Shown: positions 1 through 11,756 of the stretch, one piece after another
How positions within the stretch are numbered: position 1 is the first letter of the stretch
Layout of the letters: every line of letters starts with the position of its first letter
NCBI GenBank assembly: GCA_905221615.1
Contig: CAJNDT010002891.1
Location: 505,001 to 569,000 of the forward strand
Length of the DNA: 64,000 nucleotides
DNA from: Symbiodinium sp. CCMP2592
Lineage: Eukaryota > Sar > Dinophyceae > Suessiales > Symbiodiniaceae
Direction of reading: 5' to 3'
Notes under the pieces: generated by a model
Seen by the model: only the letters and a program-made list of their open reading frames with translations
The model's database searches: none
Told to the model about the DNA's origin: nothing
Translations under genes and position numbers: made by a program

Positions 1-385
1 CATGCCGCTGCCTGCCGAGGATAGTGACACACAAAGCCGGCTGGTTGAGGTGGAATGGGAATGCGGATGTGGAGACTCAGAAGCCTAGCCATAGATGCGG
101 GCAGCCTTTGCGCAGAGAACATGAAAGCCTCATAACATGAATGGTCTGACTAATGACATGTTTGTAGCCAGTAGTCAAGTAGTTCCGGACACTCTTAATC
201 AAGAGTAACCTGAAAGACAATGTCCGATGCACACAACCCTGAGTCAAAATCCGAAAGCTAATCGCTAAAGATGGCCACATCCCCACTGCCGCAAAAGCTT
301 CCGCACACCCAAACACCTGTCCACGCGTCTCTCACACCGATCCACGAATATTTGGCATCTGTAGATGGGTCGCTATGCACGTATG

Positions 386-456
386 TAGGCAGGTAGGTAG
401 GTAGGCTGGCTTGTAGGTAGGTAGCTACTGTAGGTAGGTCGGGGTAGGTAGGTAAG
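386..456. repeat. (GTAG)n-like tetranucleotide repeat
   Basis: Imperfect tandem GTAG/GTAGGTAG units, interrupted by short non-repeat words. It is a simple-sequence tract with no coding content that I trust. Confidence 0.8.
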
Positions 457-2765
457 CAGGAAAGTGGGCAGGTGTATGTATGTATGCATGCTACAAGGAT
501 ACGTAAGCATAGATGTAGTAGGTAGTTGTAGAAGTACTGCCCCAAACAGTGTGGTAACGCTTTGGGGTTCTTGAGGTCAGGGTAGCGGGAATTGATTGCG
601 GATCGAGCGCGGCTCACGGAAAAATGGCTCCCGCGTCCTATTATTTACACAGGATGCTCGCGGCGCACTTCTTCCGCTGCGGTGCATACTTGTCGCCGTG
701 GTCCGATTATTTACTTACAGACGACTGTTCGTGTTGCGCACGCCCGATGCCAGGAAACACGATATGCACCAGTGTTGCATCTTGAAAACTTGGAATCGCA
801 GCAGTAAGGGGGAAATGCTTCCTACTAAGGGCAGGAAGCATGGCTGAACGCGTTCCCCAAAGGGAAAAGCAGTTTCATTTTGGCCGTGTCCTCGCGTCGG
901 TCTCCTCGTCGTCTCCTGGTCCTCGGTTGCGATATTTTGCGGTCGTCCTGGTCGCAGTGCTCGCCGTGGCAACATGGCGTAGATGCTGGAAAAGCAGATA
1001 GCAAGTAGTCGCGGTCTGTATTTTACCAAACAATTCAGGCACCTTGCATGCGTCCTAGTGTACATTCATATTTTCATACCTCCATACATAAATACATACA
1101 TGCATACATACATGCACAAGCACATTTACCCTTGCACTTGCACTTAGTACATCTACATCTACGTCTCACATGCGTTGTGTTACATTGCACCGACGCAGCC
1201 GTCTGCTCCTCTAAAGATATGCTCAAGTCGTCCATGTATGCAGGTGCGACATCTGTGGGCAACCACAGGGCCTCGGACGCAGGACCTGCAGCCAGTGGAG
1301 ATTTCTAAAGTACTTACAGTGTGGTGCTTAGGCTGAAGTTTAAACTCAGCTTCGGTCCGGAATTTTTACGATTGTTTCATGACTGTGATCTTGCAGGGTC
1401 GGATGTTTAGATTTAGCTTGCAGGGTGCCGGGTCTGGACCGAAGCCTTTTCGAAGACGGGCTTTGCCTCTCCCGCCTAGAGCCCGGAAGATGTTGGGTTT
1501 CAACAGGTTAGTCCGAAAAGGATCGTGGGATGAGCGATGTTGAAAGTCAATTCTTCATTCCGGTGCTTTCTGATCCGAGCTCAGACCCTGAAGGTTTTGG
1601 TCAATGGCCTCAGTAGCATTGCAAGGCTTTCGTGGTGCTTCGTTGTAGTAGGATTCCAGATTGGTTTGCTCAGGGTATACGAGTGGGGGAGAAAGATGTA
1701 GAATTGGACGGGGGTAAGATCTCTGTAGATGTCTGCGTCAAGATATGCGCTCTTCGGGAGGTTTTCCTTGGAGACAGCTTCCGAGACAGTGCGAAGCTTT
1801 GAAGCCTCAACATAATCTCCTCTCTTCTCGGACTCCTCCAACTTCCGTGGTCTTGGGCCGGCCTTGAACCCCTTGGCTGCAGGATGCATGCATGTTGGGA
1901 CTGCGACTACCATGTTTGTGGACCCTGCGAAGTCAAGTTCCAGGACCCGTGCTTTTCATGTAGATACGGGCAAGTTGGCGCCTAAAGCAGTGCCAGATGT
2001 GAGAGATCAGGATGTAGGACTCCTTGACTTTTCGCCCCGGTGTCCTTAGAATGGAAGGTGGGCCCGAGATGCCATGTGCGACCACAGAAGCGATTACTCG
2101 CAGCAGCATGACGATGTCAAGCAGTCATGACTCCAAAACGATATCAGCAAGTGCCATACCTCCACCCTCGCCGTCGGAACGCGACAACCACTCTGCACAG
2201 CCGCCCTGCTTACCGACCGTAGTCCCTTGTGGGACTTGGGTGCATGACTGGGCGACATTCCCGAAAGTGCACTGATTCAAGATGGTATCCCACCAAAATC
2301 CACCTGATCTGTTCATCGTGAAGCTCTCAGAACTGTGACTCTTCTTTGTCAGGATGCGGATTGGCCACTCGGCAAAGTGCACACTCGAACACTGTTATGA
2401 GAATCAACCGTAACTCCTTTACCCTACGTTTCAGTCTGCAGAGCCTGGGTCCGCTGCTCCCAAGGAAATCTCCCTTGGATGCTAACCCGACTTGTGACGA
2501 GGAGATAAGGTAAATGTCTGTATGTGCAAGTCTCTGGTTCCGCGGTTCTGGTTCAAGCTGGAGGGGCTGGGCGGTGCTAACTAAACAGAGGAGAAGCCCT
2601 TGTTATTCGATCTTGATTCTGTACATCCGATATCCCGTTTCCCCTTTTGTGCTTTTAAGCTGTGATCTAAAGTGGTGTCCTTGTTGCTTGTGTCGAGTCG
2701 ATCTTTACCTGTCGCGCAGGAGGCCCAAGCCCAAGGCACATGCGTCGATATTCTTCGCAAGTCTG

Positions 2766-2848
2766 TGTCTATCTCTGTCGCTCGCTCGCTCGCTCACTCG
2801 CTCTCGCTCTCGCTCTCGCTCTCGCTCTCGCTCTCGCTCTCGCTCTCG

Positions 2849-2891
<43 letters not shown>

Positions 2892-3080
2892 TCCCTTTCT
2901 CTTGCACGGTTGGCAGGTCATGAAAGCCGTTTGTATGCATGCACGAGTGCATGTAAATGTCTGTGTGTGTGTGTGTGTGTCTGTCTGTCTGTCTGTCTGT
3001 TTGTATGTCTCTGTCTGTCTGTTTGTATGTCTACCTGACAGTCTGTCTGTCTGTATGTATGTATGCATGTATGTATGTGT
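2766..3080. repeat. Compound microsatellite (CTCGCT)n-(CT)n-(GT)n-(TCTG)n-(TGTA)n
   Basis: The plus strand runs through CTCGCT hexamers (about 2,795-2,856), then pure CT (about 2,856-2,887), a 70-base spacer, then GT, TCTG and TGTA tetramers to about 3,080. Long apparent proteins across it are only repeat translations (Arg-Ser, Leu-Ser, His-Thr). Confidence 0.9.
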
Positions 3081-6000
3081 GTAATGTGTATATACTGTAA
3101 ACAATATACAGATATGACATACATGTATCCGTGTGTGAAGACACAATGTAAATATAAGTAAACTGTTTACATGTATATGTACACATACAGAGCTGTGCAG
3201 CTGCAAATCTGTACCTGTAGCATATGCTAGAGCTTTCCTTGTTTGGTTTTGCAATTAAAGGCTTGGCTGCATCGTTTTGGCCCATGAACTTGTGCCTTTG
3301 AAACGGCGAGTGTCTTCCCAAGCATCAGGTACCCTAAACCCCTAAACCATCAGGTATGGCACCTGGTTTTCCTATTGGCACCCGGAGGGTGACGTTGGCA
3401 TCTCCGAGGAGGAGGGCTTTTTTCGAGCACTCAAGGAAGTGGAGTCATGGATTTGGGGTTCAGGGATATGAGCCTCTAAGTGGTTTCGGGTCCAAGGCTC
3501 GAGCGCTCACCGAAGGGTTGGGGTCCGGCATATTTTGGGTTTTAGCAGGACTAGAGGGTGTTGCAGGGAGTGGTTCCGCAAGCTTTCAGACTTGAGGATC
3601 ACCAGCTTGCAGCTTGGGTCGATCGGACTGGAAGTTTAGGACTGTGTCGAGTGTGTGTTTTCCACCAGCTCAATCCTCTTTCCCTCGCCGGCCTTCTTTG
3701 CAGAGGCAGAGCCTTCCAAGAACAGCGAGGATGCGAGCCTAAAGGCCGCGATCTGTTAATGCTGTGGAGGATGCGGTGGAGACATGTTTTTCCGAGTTGA
3801 GATGCTGAAGCCCTATGCAAAGACTGAACAAGCAGCTGATCGTAATGTGTGAGAGAATCTCGACATTCCAATTCGAAATGCAGAGTTTATCTCTCTCTGG
3901 CTTCGGCCTATCTCGGTAAACGAGTTGTTGGTAGGGTGAGTCGGGGCTTCGATCTGGCTAGCACGGCTTCCGAATGAAAGAAAAGGCCTGGAAAATTCAG
4001 CTTCCTCCTACAAACTTGTGCGCTCGCAGTATTCGTCCATAGGTACAATACCTCGGTCCGTCAAATCCCCAACAGGCCAGTCAAGCAGCAAACAAGTTCA
4101 AATCCCATGCACAACCTTTTGCACCTGTGGCCGTTGATGCGTCATGCTTTTTGGCAGGGACGCCCCTCCTGCCCTGCCGGCCACGACATGGTAGAGTATT
4201 TCTCAGCGTTGAAGCCGAGACTGATGTGCCTCATTGACAACCAGTGGCATATGTCTGTTAGCAGTAACCTATATGCAGTGCAGGACTTATGCTCGCGCAC
4301 GCCCTGAGGTCTGTGTGTTTCAGATCTTCGACTCTTGCATGATGGATTCTGGGGATTGACCATGTCATGTTCGAGTTCTAGGGTTCGTGGCGATTGACAA
4401 GCAAAAGCTCATTCTTGGTCTTCTCGAGGGTGTCTCGAAGCCATGCGCGATGTCATCACTTGCCCGGGCTATACACCTTCCTGAACTATGTCCGCATGCG
4501 ACAAATCCGTTAAGCACACCCTAAATCCCACGACACATGTCATCGCTCAGCAACCCTAACAGTCCGAAGCCCCAAGCCCATCCTAAATGCCCCACAGAGC
4601 TGGGGCGTAGAAGCGGCAGTAATCAGATCCTCACACGGATCTTCCTCGCTGTAAAGGGTCCGGAAGATCATCGGCTTTCAGGGCTTAGGGAGATGGGAGG
4701 ACCACTGGGAGTTTAGGGTTTAGGGATTCAAACCCTCCTGGACCCCTGGGAGCTTCTGGCTCCGAGCTCGGAACTGAGGTGCGACATTTGTGGTGAGCAG
4801 CAGCGTCCTTTCGTGAGGCCGGCCTGGGGATTCTGAGATGCACGTCGCTTCTGCGCCCCCGAATGCAAGCCGTGCCTTACCAGCCTCAGCCCTGACGGCG
4901 GAAGTCACAAACCTTGAAGCCTTGTAAACTGATGGCTGTAGAATTGTCGAACGAAGAACGGCTTGCGACGGAACGGTTTCATCAAGTTTCATCTCTCTTC
5001 GTTCAGGGCTTGAGGCTTGAAGGATCCTGGACTTTCACATGCACAGAAGATAATGTATACTGAATTGAAATATCTGGACTTGGGAGCCATCCTGGCCTAG
5101 GATTCCTTGGCCCTTTCTGGCCCTCTTGCACCTCACTTCCTTGGGAAGGATGTTTGGCTGTCACGAGTGCAACTACGATGTGGGCCTATGCTGCGCTCCG
5201 AAGTTCGAGGCGGAAATTCGGGTCGTTGGGGGCATGTGAGGCCGAAGGACTCTCGGCGTTCAATGCAGGCCGACATGATCGAGCATGTTTGGTAGAGGGC
5301 TTCACAGACAAATCTTTGACTTACTCTTCTGATTTCTGCAATCCAAGGCTTTCTCCAGTCAAAACCCCCGAACCGCTTGTCCATGCGGGCATCTTCCCAC
5401 GAGTTTGAACGCAACCCGAGTGACCAGGATGAAGTTTGGGTGAGCAACTGGAGAAGCTTGGAGCAACCGTAATGGCCTGGGAAATTTATTGTTTATGCAT
5501 GTGTATAACTTCTAGTTTACTCATGTGCGACTGTGTGGGCGTATGTCTGCATGTAGGTGTGTTTGCCTATATCTTGCTGGTCTCTCCATCTCTCTTTCCG
5601 TGCTAGTCTGAATGTCGCATTATGACTGCATCTTTTTCACGGCTGCGCAAAAGATGTCAAGAACAGCATCACAAGCATGGTGGAAGCGCCGTAGTCATAG
5701 TCATTCTGAGGTCTGCGGAATACTTCGGGATGCCAGGGGATTCTGGGTCAAATGCATCCCATACAGGCCCTTGCCAGGATAGGTCTTGCGATACAAGCGA
5801 TTGCTGGGTGGACCTGGCCTGGTAAGTCTACCCGTGACAGCCATGGCTATGATTGTAGTTGCGAACACTGATGATGATGATGACGGGAGATTGGCCAGGA
5901 CGAGAATGATGATGGCAATGATGCTCGTATGGTTGCTGACTGTGATAAATGTGACTGTGCTGATGACGATGGTGATGTTGTTGTTGATGATGATGGCAGC

Positions 6001-6150
6001 TCAGGGCTTGAAGAGGGTCGGGGTGGTCATTGCAGATGACGATCATGAACATCATAAAGGAGAGCATCGTCCTCATGACATTCCACAACACACATGACAT
6101 TCGTCAGTTGTCTGTATGGCTGTATGATTTGTGCTTCCGTGTTCGCAGTT

Positions 6151-6157
6151 TGGTTGT

Positions 6158-6197
<40 letters not shown>

Positions 6198-6199
6198 CT
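6151..6199. repeat. (GTTGCT)n hexanucleotide repeat
   Basis: Six or so tandem TTGCTG/GTTGCT units. All frames read as homopolymer-like peptides (Leu, Cys-Cys or Gln/Asn), so no gene is called. Confidence 0.9.
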
Positions 6200-6483
6200 C
6201 TCGTCTCATCCTCATCATTGCGGTCATCCGTGCTCGCAGCATGTTTACGATGCCATCTACGAAAATGTTGCTGGGGGGCAGGAAGCGACCAGACGCACGG
6301 GGCCAATCTTGTGTTCGTGGTTGCGACAAACAATAAGGCATGGAGAAATTTTTGGTCTGACCAGAAGGATCCATAGGCATAGCACCCCGGCTGGAATTTT
6401 CACAGCTGGTCCCGACCCGACATCGATCGCAACAGCTGATTGAGGAGCGTTTTGGGGGCGACCTGCGCAGCCAGTGAAGGGGG

Positions 6484-6605
6484 AGGCTCGTTGAGGGCTT
6501 AGGGTTTAAAGTTTTAGGGTCTATGGCTTATAAGCCAGGCCAGGCAAGCTAAGGGTTCAGGGCATAGGGGCATAGGGCTTACAGGGTGGAAGGCTCTAGG
6601 TTTGG
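6484..6605. repeat. Degenerate telomere-type TTTAGGG words
   Basis: The words TTAGGGTTTA, TTTTAGGGT and CTAAGGGTTCAGGG recur at irregular spacing within about 100 bases. This looks like an eroded interstitial telomeric-type stretch; TTTAGGG is the telomere unit of many algae and of plants. Similar words recur near 10,500-10,590 and 47,725-47,750. I infer dispersed degenerate repeats, not a chromosome end. Confidence 0.45.
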
Positions 6606-7982
6606 GTACAGACTTGGTCAATCAGCCTTCCTTCGCTGCACTTGTGCCTTTCCAGTTCAGTTTAAAGGCCCTGTTCCACGGTTTACAGACTGGACAAGCT
6701 CCTTAGTGAAATGATGGCTTGAGAAGGATCGCGCCAGGTGTCCCAAAATGTCCAAAAGGCTTTGGACCGCTGACACAGACACAGACACGGACACACGAAG
6801 AGAGAGCGCAGTTTTAGGTACCTGCCCAAGCTTGGGTCTTGCAGAGCTTGGATACCAACATTCTTGATGGCAGTTGGGGAACTGGCAGGAATTGCGAGCG
6901 GACTACGAGTAGGATTATGCAGCAGAAAAGTTCGGGCTTCAAGCGTAGGAGCAAAAGCAACGGCGCGGTCGCTGCTGCTCTCAAGTGGTCGTCACCAAAA
7001 CAACGAAGTTAAAAAGGTGTTCAATCCCTAGCTTCTGCTGCATGGACTGCCATGTCCCGTCCACTAAGGCGGCAGAAGATGCTGTTCGTGCAGGTTCTTC
7101 GGCCAGGGCGGGCAGTATAGACTTACAAAACGAGTGAAAAGGCCTTTGTGAGGTTTTGATTTTGATGTTTGTAGGGTTCACGCAGCGGTATTACTCCTGC
7201 AGTGTCAGAGCCCCACCACCCCCTGCTGTACGCCATCGTAAGCCTAGATGTCCCATCTCCGAAATCGACGTCAGTTTAATCGATTGAGGACTTGCGCAAC
7301 AAGCATAGAATCAATGCAGCCCGATCTTGTGGGCGTGGCCCTGCTTTTGCCGTTCTCCGTCGCAAAACGAAGTGCTTCATGGGACTGATCAAGAGTCAAG
7401 AGCAACTGAGCATCACCACCCGCCATCCCACTCCAGCCAGTCATATGCCAGGTCCCAGCAGACCCGAGCCACAAGCGACGGACCCGCCATCTGCCGCCGG
7501 CGACGCTGCTGGCACTGCGCAGGCATCTCCCATAGTAACCACGTTTGGACGAGTGTTTGGGGTCTATTTGGGATTGCTGCTCACGGTCCATCCCTGATCG
7601 GCCAAGACTGGCCCTGGGCCTACTCTGTTGACCCTTCATGCCATACGCAGGGCATTTCAAGTTCAGGGTTTCATCATCAAGCTTTGCGACTTCTCGACTC
7701 AACACATACGTTTCACGACGAAAATCCGACACATATCATCTGACCGCCAGCTGCATCCGGTTGGGGTCTCCATCTGTTCGAGCATCCCACTTTCTTGTTC
7801 TGTTGTCGTTCCGCTACGTTGCGCTGCTAGCGTCGTAGTGCACCTTTCTCCTAGGTCGCCTTCTGATTACTACAGTATGTTGCCTTAGCCCTACGCCAGT
7901 GTTCCCGGCAGACTGCTCGTCTCTTAATTATAATTTGTGTGCTGTTTGGGTTGGTTTAGTGCGGCCCTTTTTCTGCAGTATT

Positions 7983-8019
7983 AGTTAGCAGATACCATTT
8001 CCATTTTCTAACCATGCCC
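7983..8019 (+). repeat. Left arm of 37-base perfect inverted repeat
   Basis: These 37 bases, beginning AGTTAGCAGATACCATTTCC, are the exact reverse complement of 28,981-29,017 on the far side of the viral island. The inner 25 bases are the terminal repeat of the small elements below; the outer 12 bases (AGTTAGCAGATA) extend beyond the presumed TA target site. The shared outer bases suggest either a longer true terminus or a single larger element spanning about 21 kb. Confidence 0.85.
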
Positions 8020-8216
8020 CACCCCCTAGCACCAAAACCATAACAACCTATGCCTCAACCCTAACCTCACCAAAATACCCATAGGAATATCCCTAACATG
8101 GAACCTATATGAAGGCCCACATAGAAAAATAACATACCAACTCCATGGTATGACCCACCGCATAGAAAAGCCATAATACCCAACCCGAAATCCCCAACTC
8201 TAGAAAATGGAAATGG
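7995..8216 (+). mobile_element. MITE-like element, copy 1 (TA-flanked)
   Basis: The sequence starts with CCATTTCCATTTTCTA and ends with the reverse complement TAGAAAATGGAAATGG, and both outer edges are followed by TA (7,993-7,994 and 8,217-8,218). Terminal inverted repeats plus a TA duplication are the hallmark of Tc1/mariner-type non-autonomous elements. The interior is C/A-rich (words such as ACCATAACAACCTATGCCTCA) and non-coding. Copies 2 and 3 of the same family lie at 8,243-8,589 and, inverted, at 28,764-29,005. Confidence 0.75.
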
Positions 8217-8242
8217 TATTCTTAAGTATTTATAATGTTTTA

Positions 8243-8589
8243 CCATTTCCATTTTCTAACCATGCCCACCCACCTAGGCCACCCCAAGACCCAAAACCAT
8301 AACAACCTATACCTCAGCCCTAAACTCACCGAAAGACCCGTAGGAAAGACCCACCTGAACACCCAAAACCATAACAACCTATACCTCAACCCTAAACTCA
8401 CCAAAATACCCATAGCAAGACCCATACCATGGAACCACCAGAAGACCCGCACCAAGACGCCACGCTAGAGGCGCGCGTGCTACGCGACCCACATAGAAAA
8501 ACCCCAACCTCAACTCCATACACCCGCACCCCCATAGAAAAACCCATATACCCCAACCCGAAATCCCTAACCCTTGAAAATGGAAATGG
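8243..8589 (+). mobile_element. MITE-like element, copy 2, with internal duplication
   Basis: It has the same terminal words as copy 1: it starts CCATTTCCATTTTCTA after TA, and ends GAAAATGGAAATGG followed by TC, so one target site has decayed. Compared with copy 3 (28,764-29,005, inverted) it carries a second copy of a roughly 55-base internal unit (ACCCAAAACCATAACAACCT and following bases). It also has an extra GC-rich stretch of about 30 bases near 8,458-8,488 that is absent from copy 3 and is bounded by GAC on each side. No coding capacity is seen. Confidence 0.72.
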
Positions 8590-9137
8590 TCATCGTTGTC
8601 AACTTTACGATAGTCGGAACGAGGTTCAGAAGAAAACCAATTCTTGCTGCCACCGAGAAATTAGCAGCCATCGCAAGTAGTCTCCCACAGTGCTGTGGCC
8701 TACAGATCCTCAGCTACTACCTCCCACACTTCCTTCGCCACAAACACTCCCACCCTTTCCATCCACCATGGCGTGGACTTCTGCGGCAACATCCACGATC
8801 CGAGGAGCGCCTGACCCGCTGCATTTGCTTTGTCGAGTGGTTTTGTTGCATAGCATCGGGCCCATGTGGTATCAGACGGGATGAGTAGATCAACCTGACT
8901 ACCTACAATAAGAACTTTGGCCAGTTTCTTGACCTCAGTCGCAGCACGAGAAGATTTGTTGGAGTGGACGTTGCGACGGGCTCAAATGTTATTGTGATTT
9001 TGATGCTGCGAAGCGAATGACTTAAATCATGGTTCAAGCATGTTCTAGGTTTTCTACACCAGTTATGTGTTGCATGCATGCCACATCATTGTGTTTTCCA
9101 CAGAGCAACAGCCTTGAAATCCTAGCGTAATGGTTGA

Positions 9138-10136
9138 TTGCGCGTGCTGTCGGGAATAGCATCAGAAAGCTTTGCAAGCAGTCGACTTACGGGACATTGT
9201 GCTGAGCTCGACATCGCGCACCTGCTGCAAAAGTTGGGGTTTGTCCTGGAGGCAAACGTCTGCCTGCACCAATCCGGCAGACCTGCCTCTACAAGTGAGT
9301 ATTCGGATTGGTGCCTTCGGCGAACAGCACGGCAGGTTGAAAGTGGCCAAGCTGATCTCACAGATTTCCAGAATGCGTGGCATAAGCTTTATGGGAAGTG
9401 GCCACGGCCAGCGAACCTCGAGCTCCGCAAGGCCGCAAAGCGCTGGCTGCCAGTGCAGGAAGTTGATTTCATCCTGCGGGGTTTCCAGCAGCCCAATTCT
9501 GAACACCCTGCCCACGCCTATGCGCAAGCACAATCTGGGTTTATCACAACGCAGGGCCATCCGGTTTGCGTCGGTGATCTCCTGGTCATGCTCGAAGGTC
9601 GTTTCCTCGTTGAAGTCACTCAGAAGTCTTGGTATTCGGGGCCCAAGCATTTCAAGACACGAAAAGTCACAGAGTTGCACAACTTGGCTGCGAAGCGAGG
9701 GCATGGCGAACAGGTTCTGCTCCTATTCAATGGTGGAGAGCCTGGAGCGCCTCCACTTGAGACTGGTTTCAACATGCCGAGTTTCAAGGTTTTGTATTTC
9801 AGCGAGCGCACAATTGGGAAAGTTCCGGAGAGTCTAGAAGCAGCACGCAGGGAGGCCGAGGTTGCTCGAGAAGTAGCCCGCAGGGAGGCCGAGGTTGCTC
9901 GAGTGCAGGCCGAAGTTGCTCGAGAAGTAGCCCGCAGGGAGGCCGAGGTTGCTCGAGTGCAGGCCGAAGTTGCTCGAGAAGTAGCCCGCAGCGAGGCGCT
10001 CCAACGTGAACTTAATGAGCTCAAAGCTACCAGAACGCCGTTGCCATTCGCAAGTGTTTGGGCAGTGCTTGTGGTAGTTGCAGGGGTGGCCCTCGCAAGT
10101 CTATACGTGGGTGCCGCAAACCAGCTGCAATCGTAG
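9138..10136 (+). CDS. Candidate host protein or exon: coiled coil with C-terminal membrane anchor
   Basis: This is the only long, protein-like frame in the host flanks (332 codons). The N-terminal two thirds look globular. Residues about 235-290 are a regular coiled coil of repeated REAEVAREVAR / VQAEVAREVA units encoded by a DNA tandem repeat. A hydrophobic stretch near residues 305-325 (ASVWAVLVVVAGVALASLYV) would anchor the tail in a membrane, leaving almost nothing beyond it. There is no ATG before the middle of the frame and a stop lies just upstream of 9,138, so this is probably an exon with the start elsewhere, or a pseudogene. The segment VGDLLVMLEGRFLVEVTQK faintly recalls a PD-(D/E)xK nuclease core; I do not claim that function. 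It lies about 0.5 kb left of the viral island and has host-like composition. Confidence 0.4.
   Translation: MRVLSGIASESFASSRLTGHCAELDIAHLLQKLGFVLEANVCLHQSGRPASTSEYSDWCLRRTARQVESGQADLTDFQNAWHKLYGKWPRPANLELRKAAKRWLPVQEVDFILRGFQQPNSEHPAHAYAQAQSGFITTQGHPVCVGDLLVMLEGRFLVEVTQKSWYSGPKHFKTRKVTELHNLAAKRGHGEQVLLLFNGGEPGAPPLETGFNMPSFKVLYFSERTIGKVPESLEAARREAEVAREVARREAEVARVQAEVAREVARREAEVARVQAEVAREVARSEALQRELNELKATRTPLPFASVWAVLVVVAGVALASLYVGAANQLQS
9852..9992 (+). repeat. In-frame 54-base tandem repeat within the coiled coil
   Basis: A 33-base partial unit (9,852-9,884) is followed by two nearly identical 54-base units (9,885-9,938 and 9,939-9,992) that keep the reading frame and lengthen the coiled coil by 18 residues each. 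Preservation of the frame across the repeat mildly supports the enclosing gene. Confidence 0.8.
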
Positions 10137-10670
10137 CGGCTTGACGTTTCACGTGAGCTCTCCGGCAAAATATGGGTTTCGCATGCTGCGATCAGGGGCG
10201 AGCCAAGTGCTTTTTGCGACAATCTCTGTTGAGCATTGTCGCTTGCTGAAGAGAGCGATTCCCTAGCTACGCCTCGCAGGACCCCTCGACCGCCGTTCTG
10301 CGTCCACCTCCAACTCCGGGACGGCACTCAGAGAGAACAATCCCTTCGGCCCTAACTTTATTCTTTGTCACCAGCCTCCCGTCCAGGCCAAGACGAAAGC
10401 TGTGAGACAATGCGGGGCGTGGTCTAGTTTATTGGGGTTTCGGGAAGTAAGGGCTCGAGCTTTAAGCCCTTGAGGCTTCGTTGCCGACTTCATGCTTCAG
10501 GGTTAAAGCTTAACTTTAGAGTCTAGGGTTTTTAGATTTAGGGCTTCAGGGTTAAGGGTTTTGGGCTTTGGTTTAGAGGGTTCCAGGGTGGCAAAAACAT
10601 AATATGCAACCCCCCAAATTTTAGACCGAGCCCGATTTCAGGATGTGCGGAGGGGGGACGCGTTTTAGTA
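10137..10670. other. Host spacer before the viral island
   Basis: No gene is recognised. From about 10,437 to 10,590 the sequence is rich in degenerate TTTAGGG-type words (GGGTTTTTAGATTTAGGGCTT and similar). Around 10,600-10,700 composition shifts abruptly from host-like to AT-rich, which I take as the left edge of the viral insertion. No target-site duplication could be identified. Confidence 0.5.
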
Positions 10671-10795
10671 TTAGGGGAATTCGTTCAACAAGTTACGGGG
10701 TGTAAAACTTTTAGCAACATTTCTCACTTTTATCCACGAATAACCACATTTACAAGAACTCTACACCATGAAGGTTTGCAACGATTAACGGGTGA

Positions 10796-11709
10796 TTAGC
10801 TTTTTAACAACTCAAAACGAAGATACTGCCTGTTATTGCCCTCAACTCTGTAATAATTTTGCCCTAACTTGTTTTCAGTATATTGTCTATTGTATAAATA
10901 TTTTGGCTGTAATTTCCGACTCTTTCTTTTTCATTTGGTTTTCGCTTCCTAAATATCTTAACTTCGTCCCCTACATTCAGTTCGGGATAAATGCGGTTCT
11001 TCTTGCCCTTCATCGTTAAGTTTAATTTCACTTTGAATTGATTACTGGGTTTTCGGGCTTCTTTTGGCGTAAATCCCGTGGCCGAGTGCTTCATTTGATT
11101 ATTATAGGTTAATAATATTTCTAATATGTAGTCTGGCCATTGGATGTTTTGCTTTCCTTTTTTCTCATCTGCTTCAACTCGCTTATATAACATATCTTTA
11201 AATGTTCTGATGGCTCTTTCACTAAAATTTGGGTGCGCCCTCGTTCTATGATGTTCTATGTTCTCATCCTTCAAATACTTTTGTATTGCCTCCTTGTTCA
11301 ATGCTCCCTCATCGTCTGTATAAATTATTTCGGGTTTCTTACCCATCTTGTTTAAACATTCAATCATTCCACTCGCTACATCTCCCTCTTGTTTGCTTTT
11401 TATCGGCACTACATACATGAATTTATCAAAAACATCAATCATCAAAACACCTACCCTAAACTTTTGTTCTTCCAAATCGTTTATAAAGAACAAATCCATC
11501 TGATATTCATAAGCGGAATGAGGGGCGATAAAGCTGTTTTGACCTACCGGCTTTCTTTTTTGTTCAACATTCTTTCTAAAAAACTCGTTAATATCTCCCA
11601 TTGTTATGGTTTTGTCCTTCTCCCGTGCTTCGCTTAATGTCCTTTGTTTTGAACCATAACCGGCTCTATCAAAATATACATCATTAATAATTTTCTGTTT
11701 CTCACTCAT
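10796..11709 (-). pseudogene. Polinton-type integrase (rve/DDE family), frameshifted near the C terminus
   Basis: It would insert viral DNA into host chromosomes through a DDE-type strand-transfer reaction. The ATG at 11,709 (MSEKQK) is preferred over in-frame non-ATG codons upstream. Residues about 10-45 match the conserved Polinton N-terminal region (GYGSKQRTLSEAREKD). The catalytic core shows D72 (QMDLFFI), D132 (IYTDDEGAL) and E164 (NFSERAIRTFKDML), followed by WPDYILEILLTYN and GFTPKEA. The open frame stops at 10,864. The expected C-terminal chromodomain-like tail (NYYRVE, RFELLK) continues in another frame to a stop at 10,796-10,798, so one base has been gained or lost near 10,870-10,880. 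It is the leftmost viral gene and is transcribed outward. The core is complete, so loss of function is inferred, not certain. Confidence 0.92.
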
Positions 11710-11756
11710 ATAAATAAGTAACAAAAAATAATGATTTAATATAAATAATTAAGTCA

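Larger units (their letters stand above)
1..7982. other. Host flank, gene-poor
   Basis: The base composition is balanced. I recognise no protein family on either strand; open frames are short, overlap on both strands and look like chance. The stretch holds scattered microsatellites (listed separately) and short degenerate telomere-type words, for example near 3,330-3,350 (CCCTAAACCCCTAAACC) and 4,710-4,725 (TTTAGGGTTTAGGG). Exons of intron-containing host genes may be hidden here but cannot be shown from sequence alone. Confidence 0.6.

Noticed and set aside
1581..1913. Minus-strand frame with KLEESEKRGDYVEASKLRTV, possible host exon with an acceptor-like CTGCAG before it
   Set aside because: Plausible composition, but no start, no family and no clear donor; not enough to call a gene.
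2514..3254. Long Arg-Ser, Ala-Leu or His-Thr frames
   Set aside because: Produced by the CTCGCT/CT/GT/TCTG microsatellite.
3329..3352. CCCTAAACCCCTAAACC as a chromosome end
   Set aside because: Only about two degenerate units, surrounded by ordinary sequence on both sides; at most interstitial.
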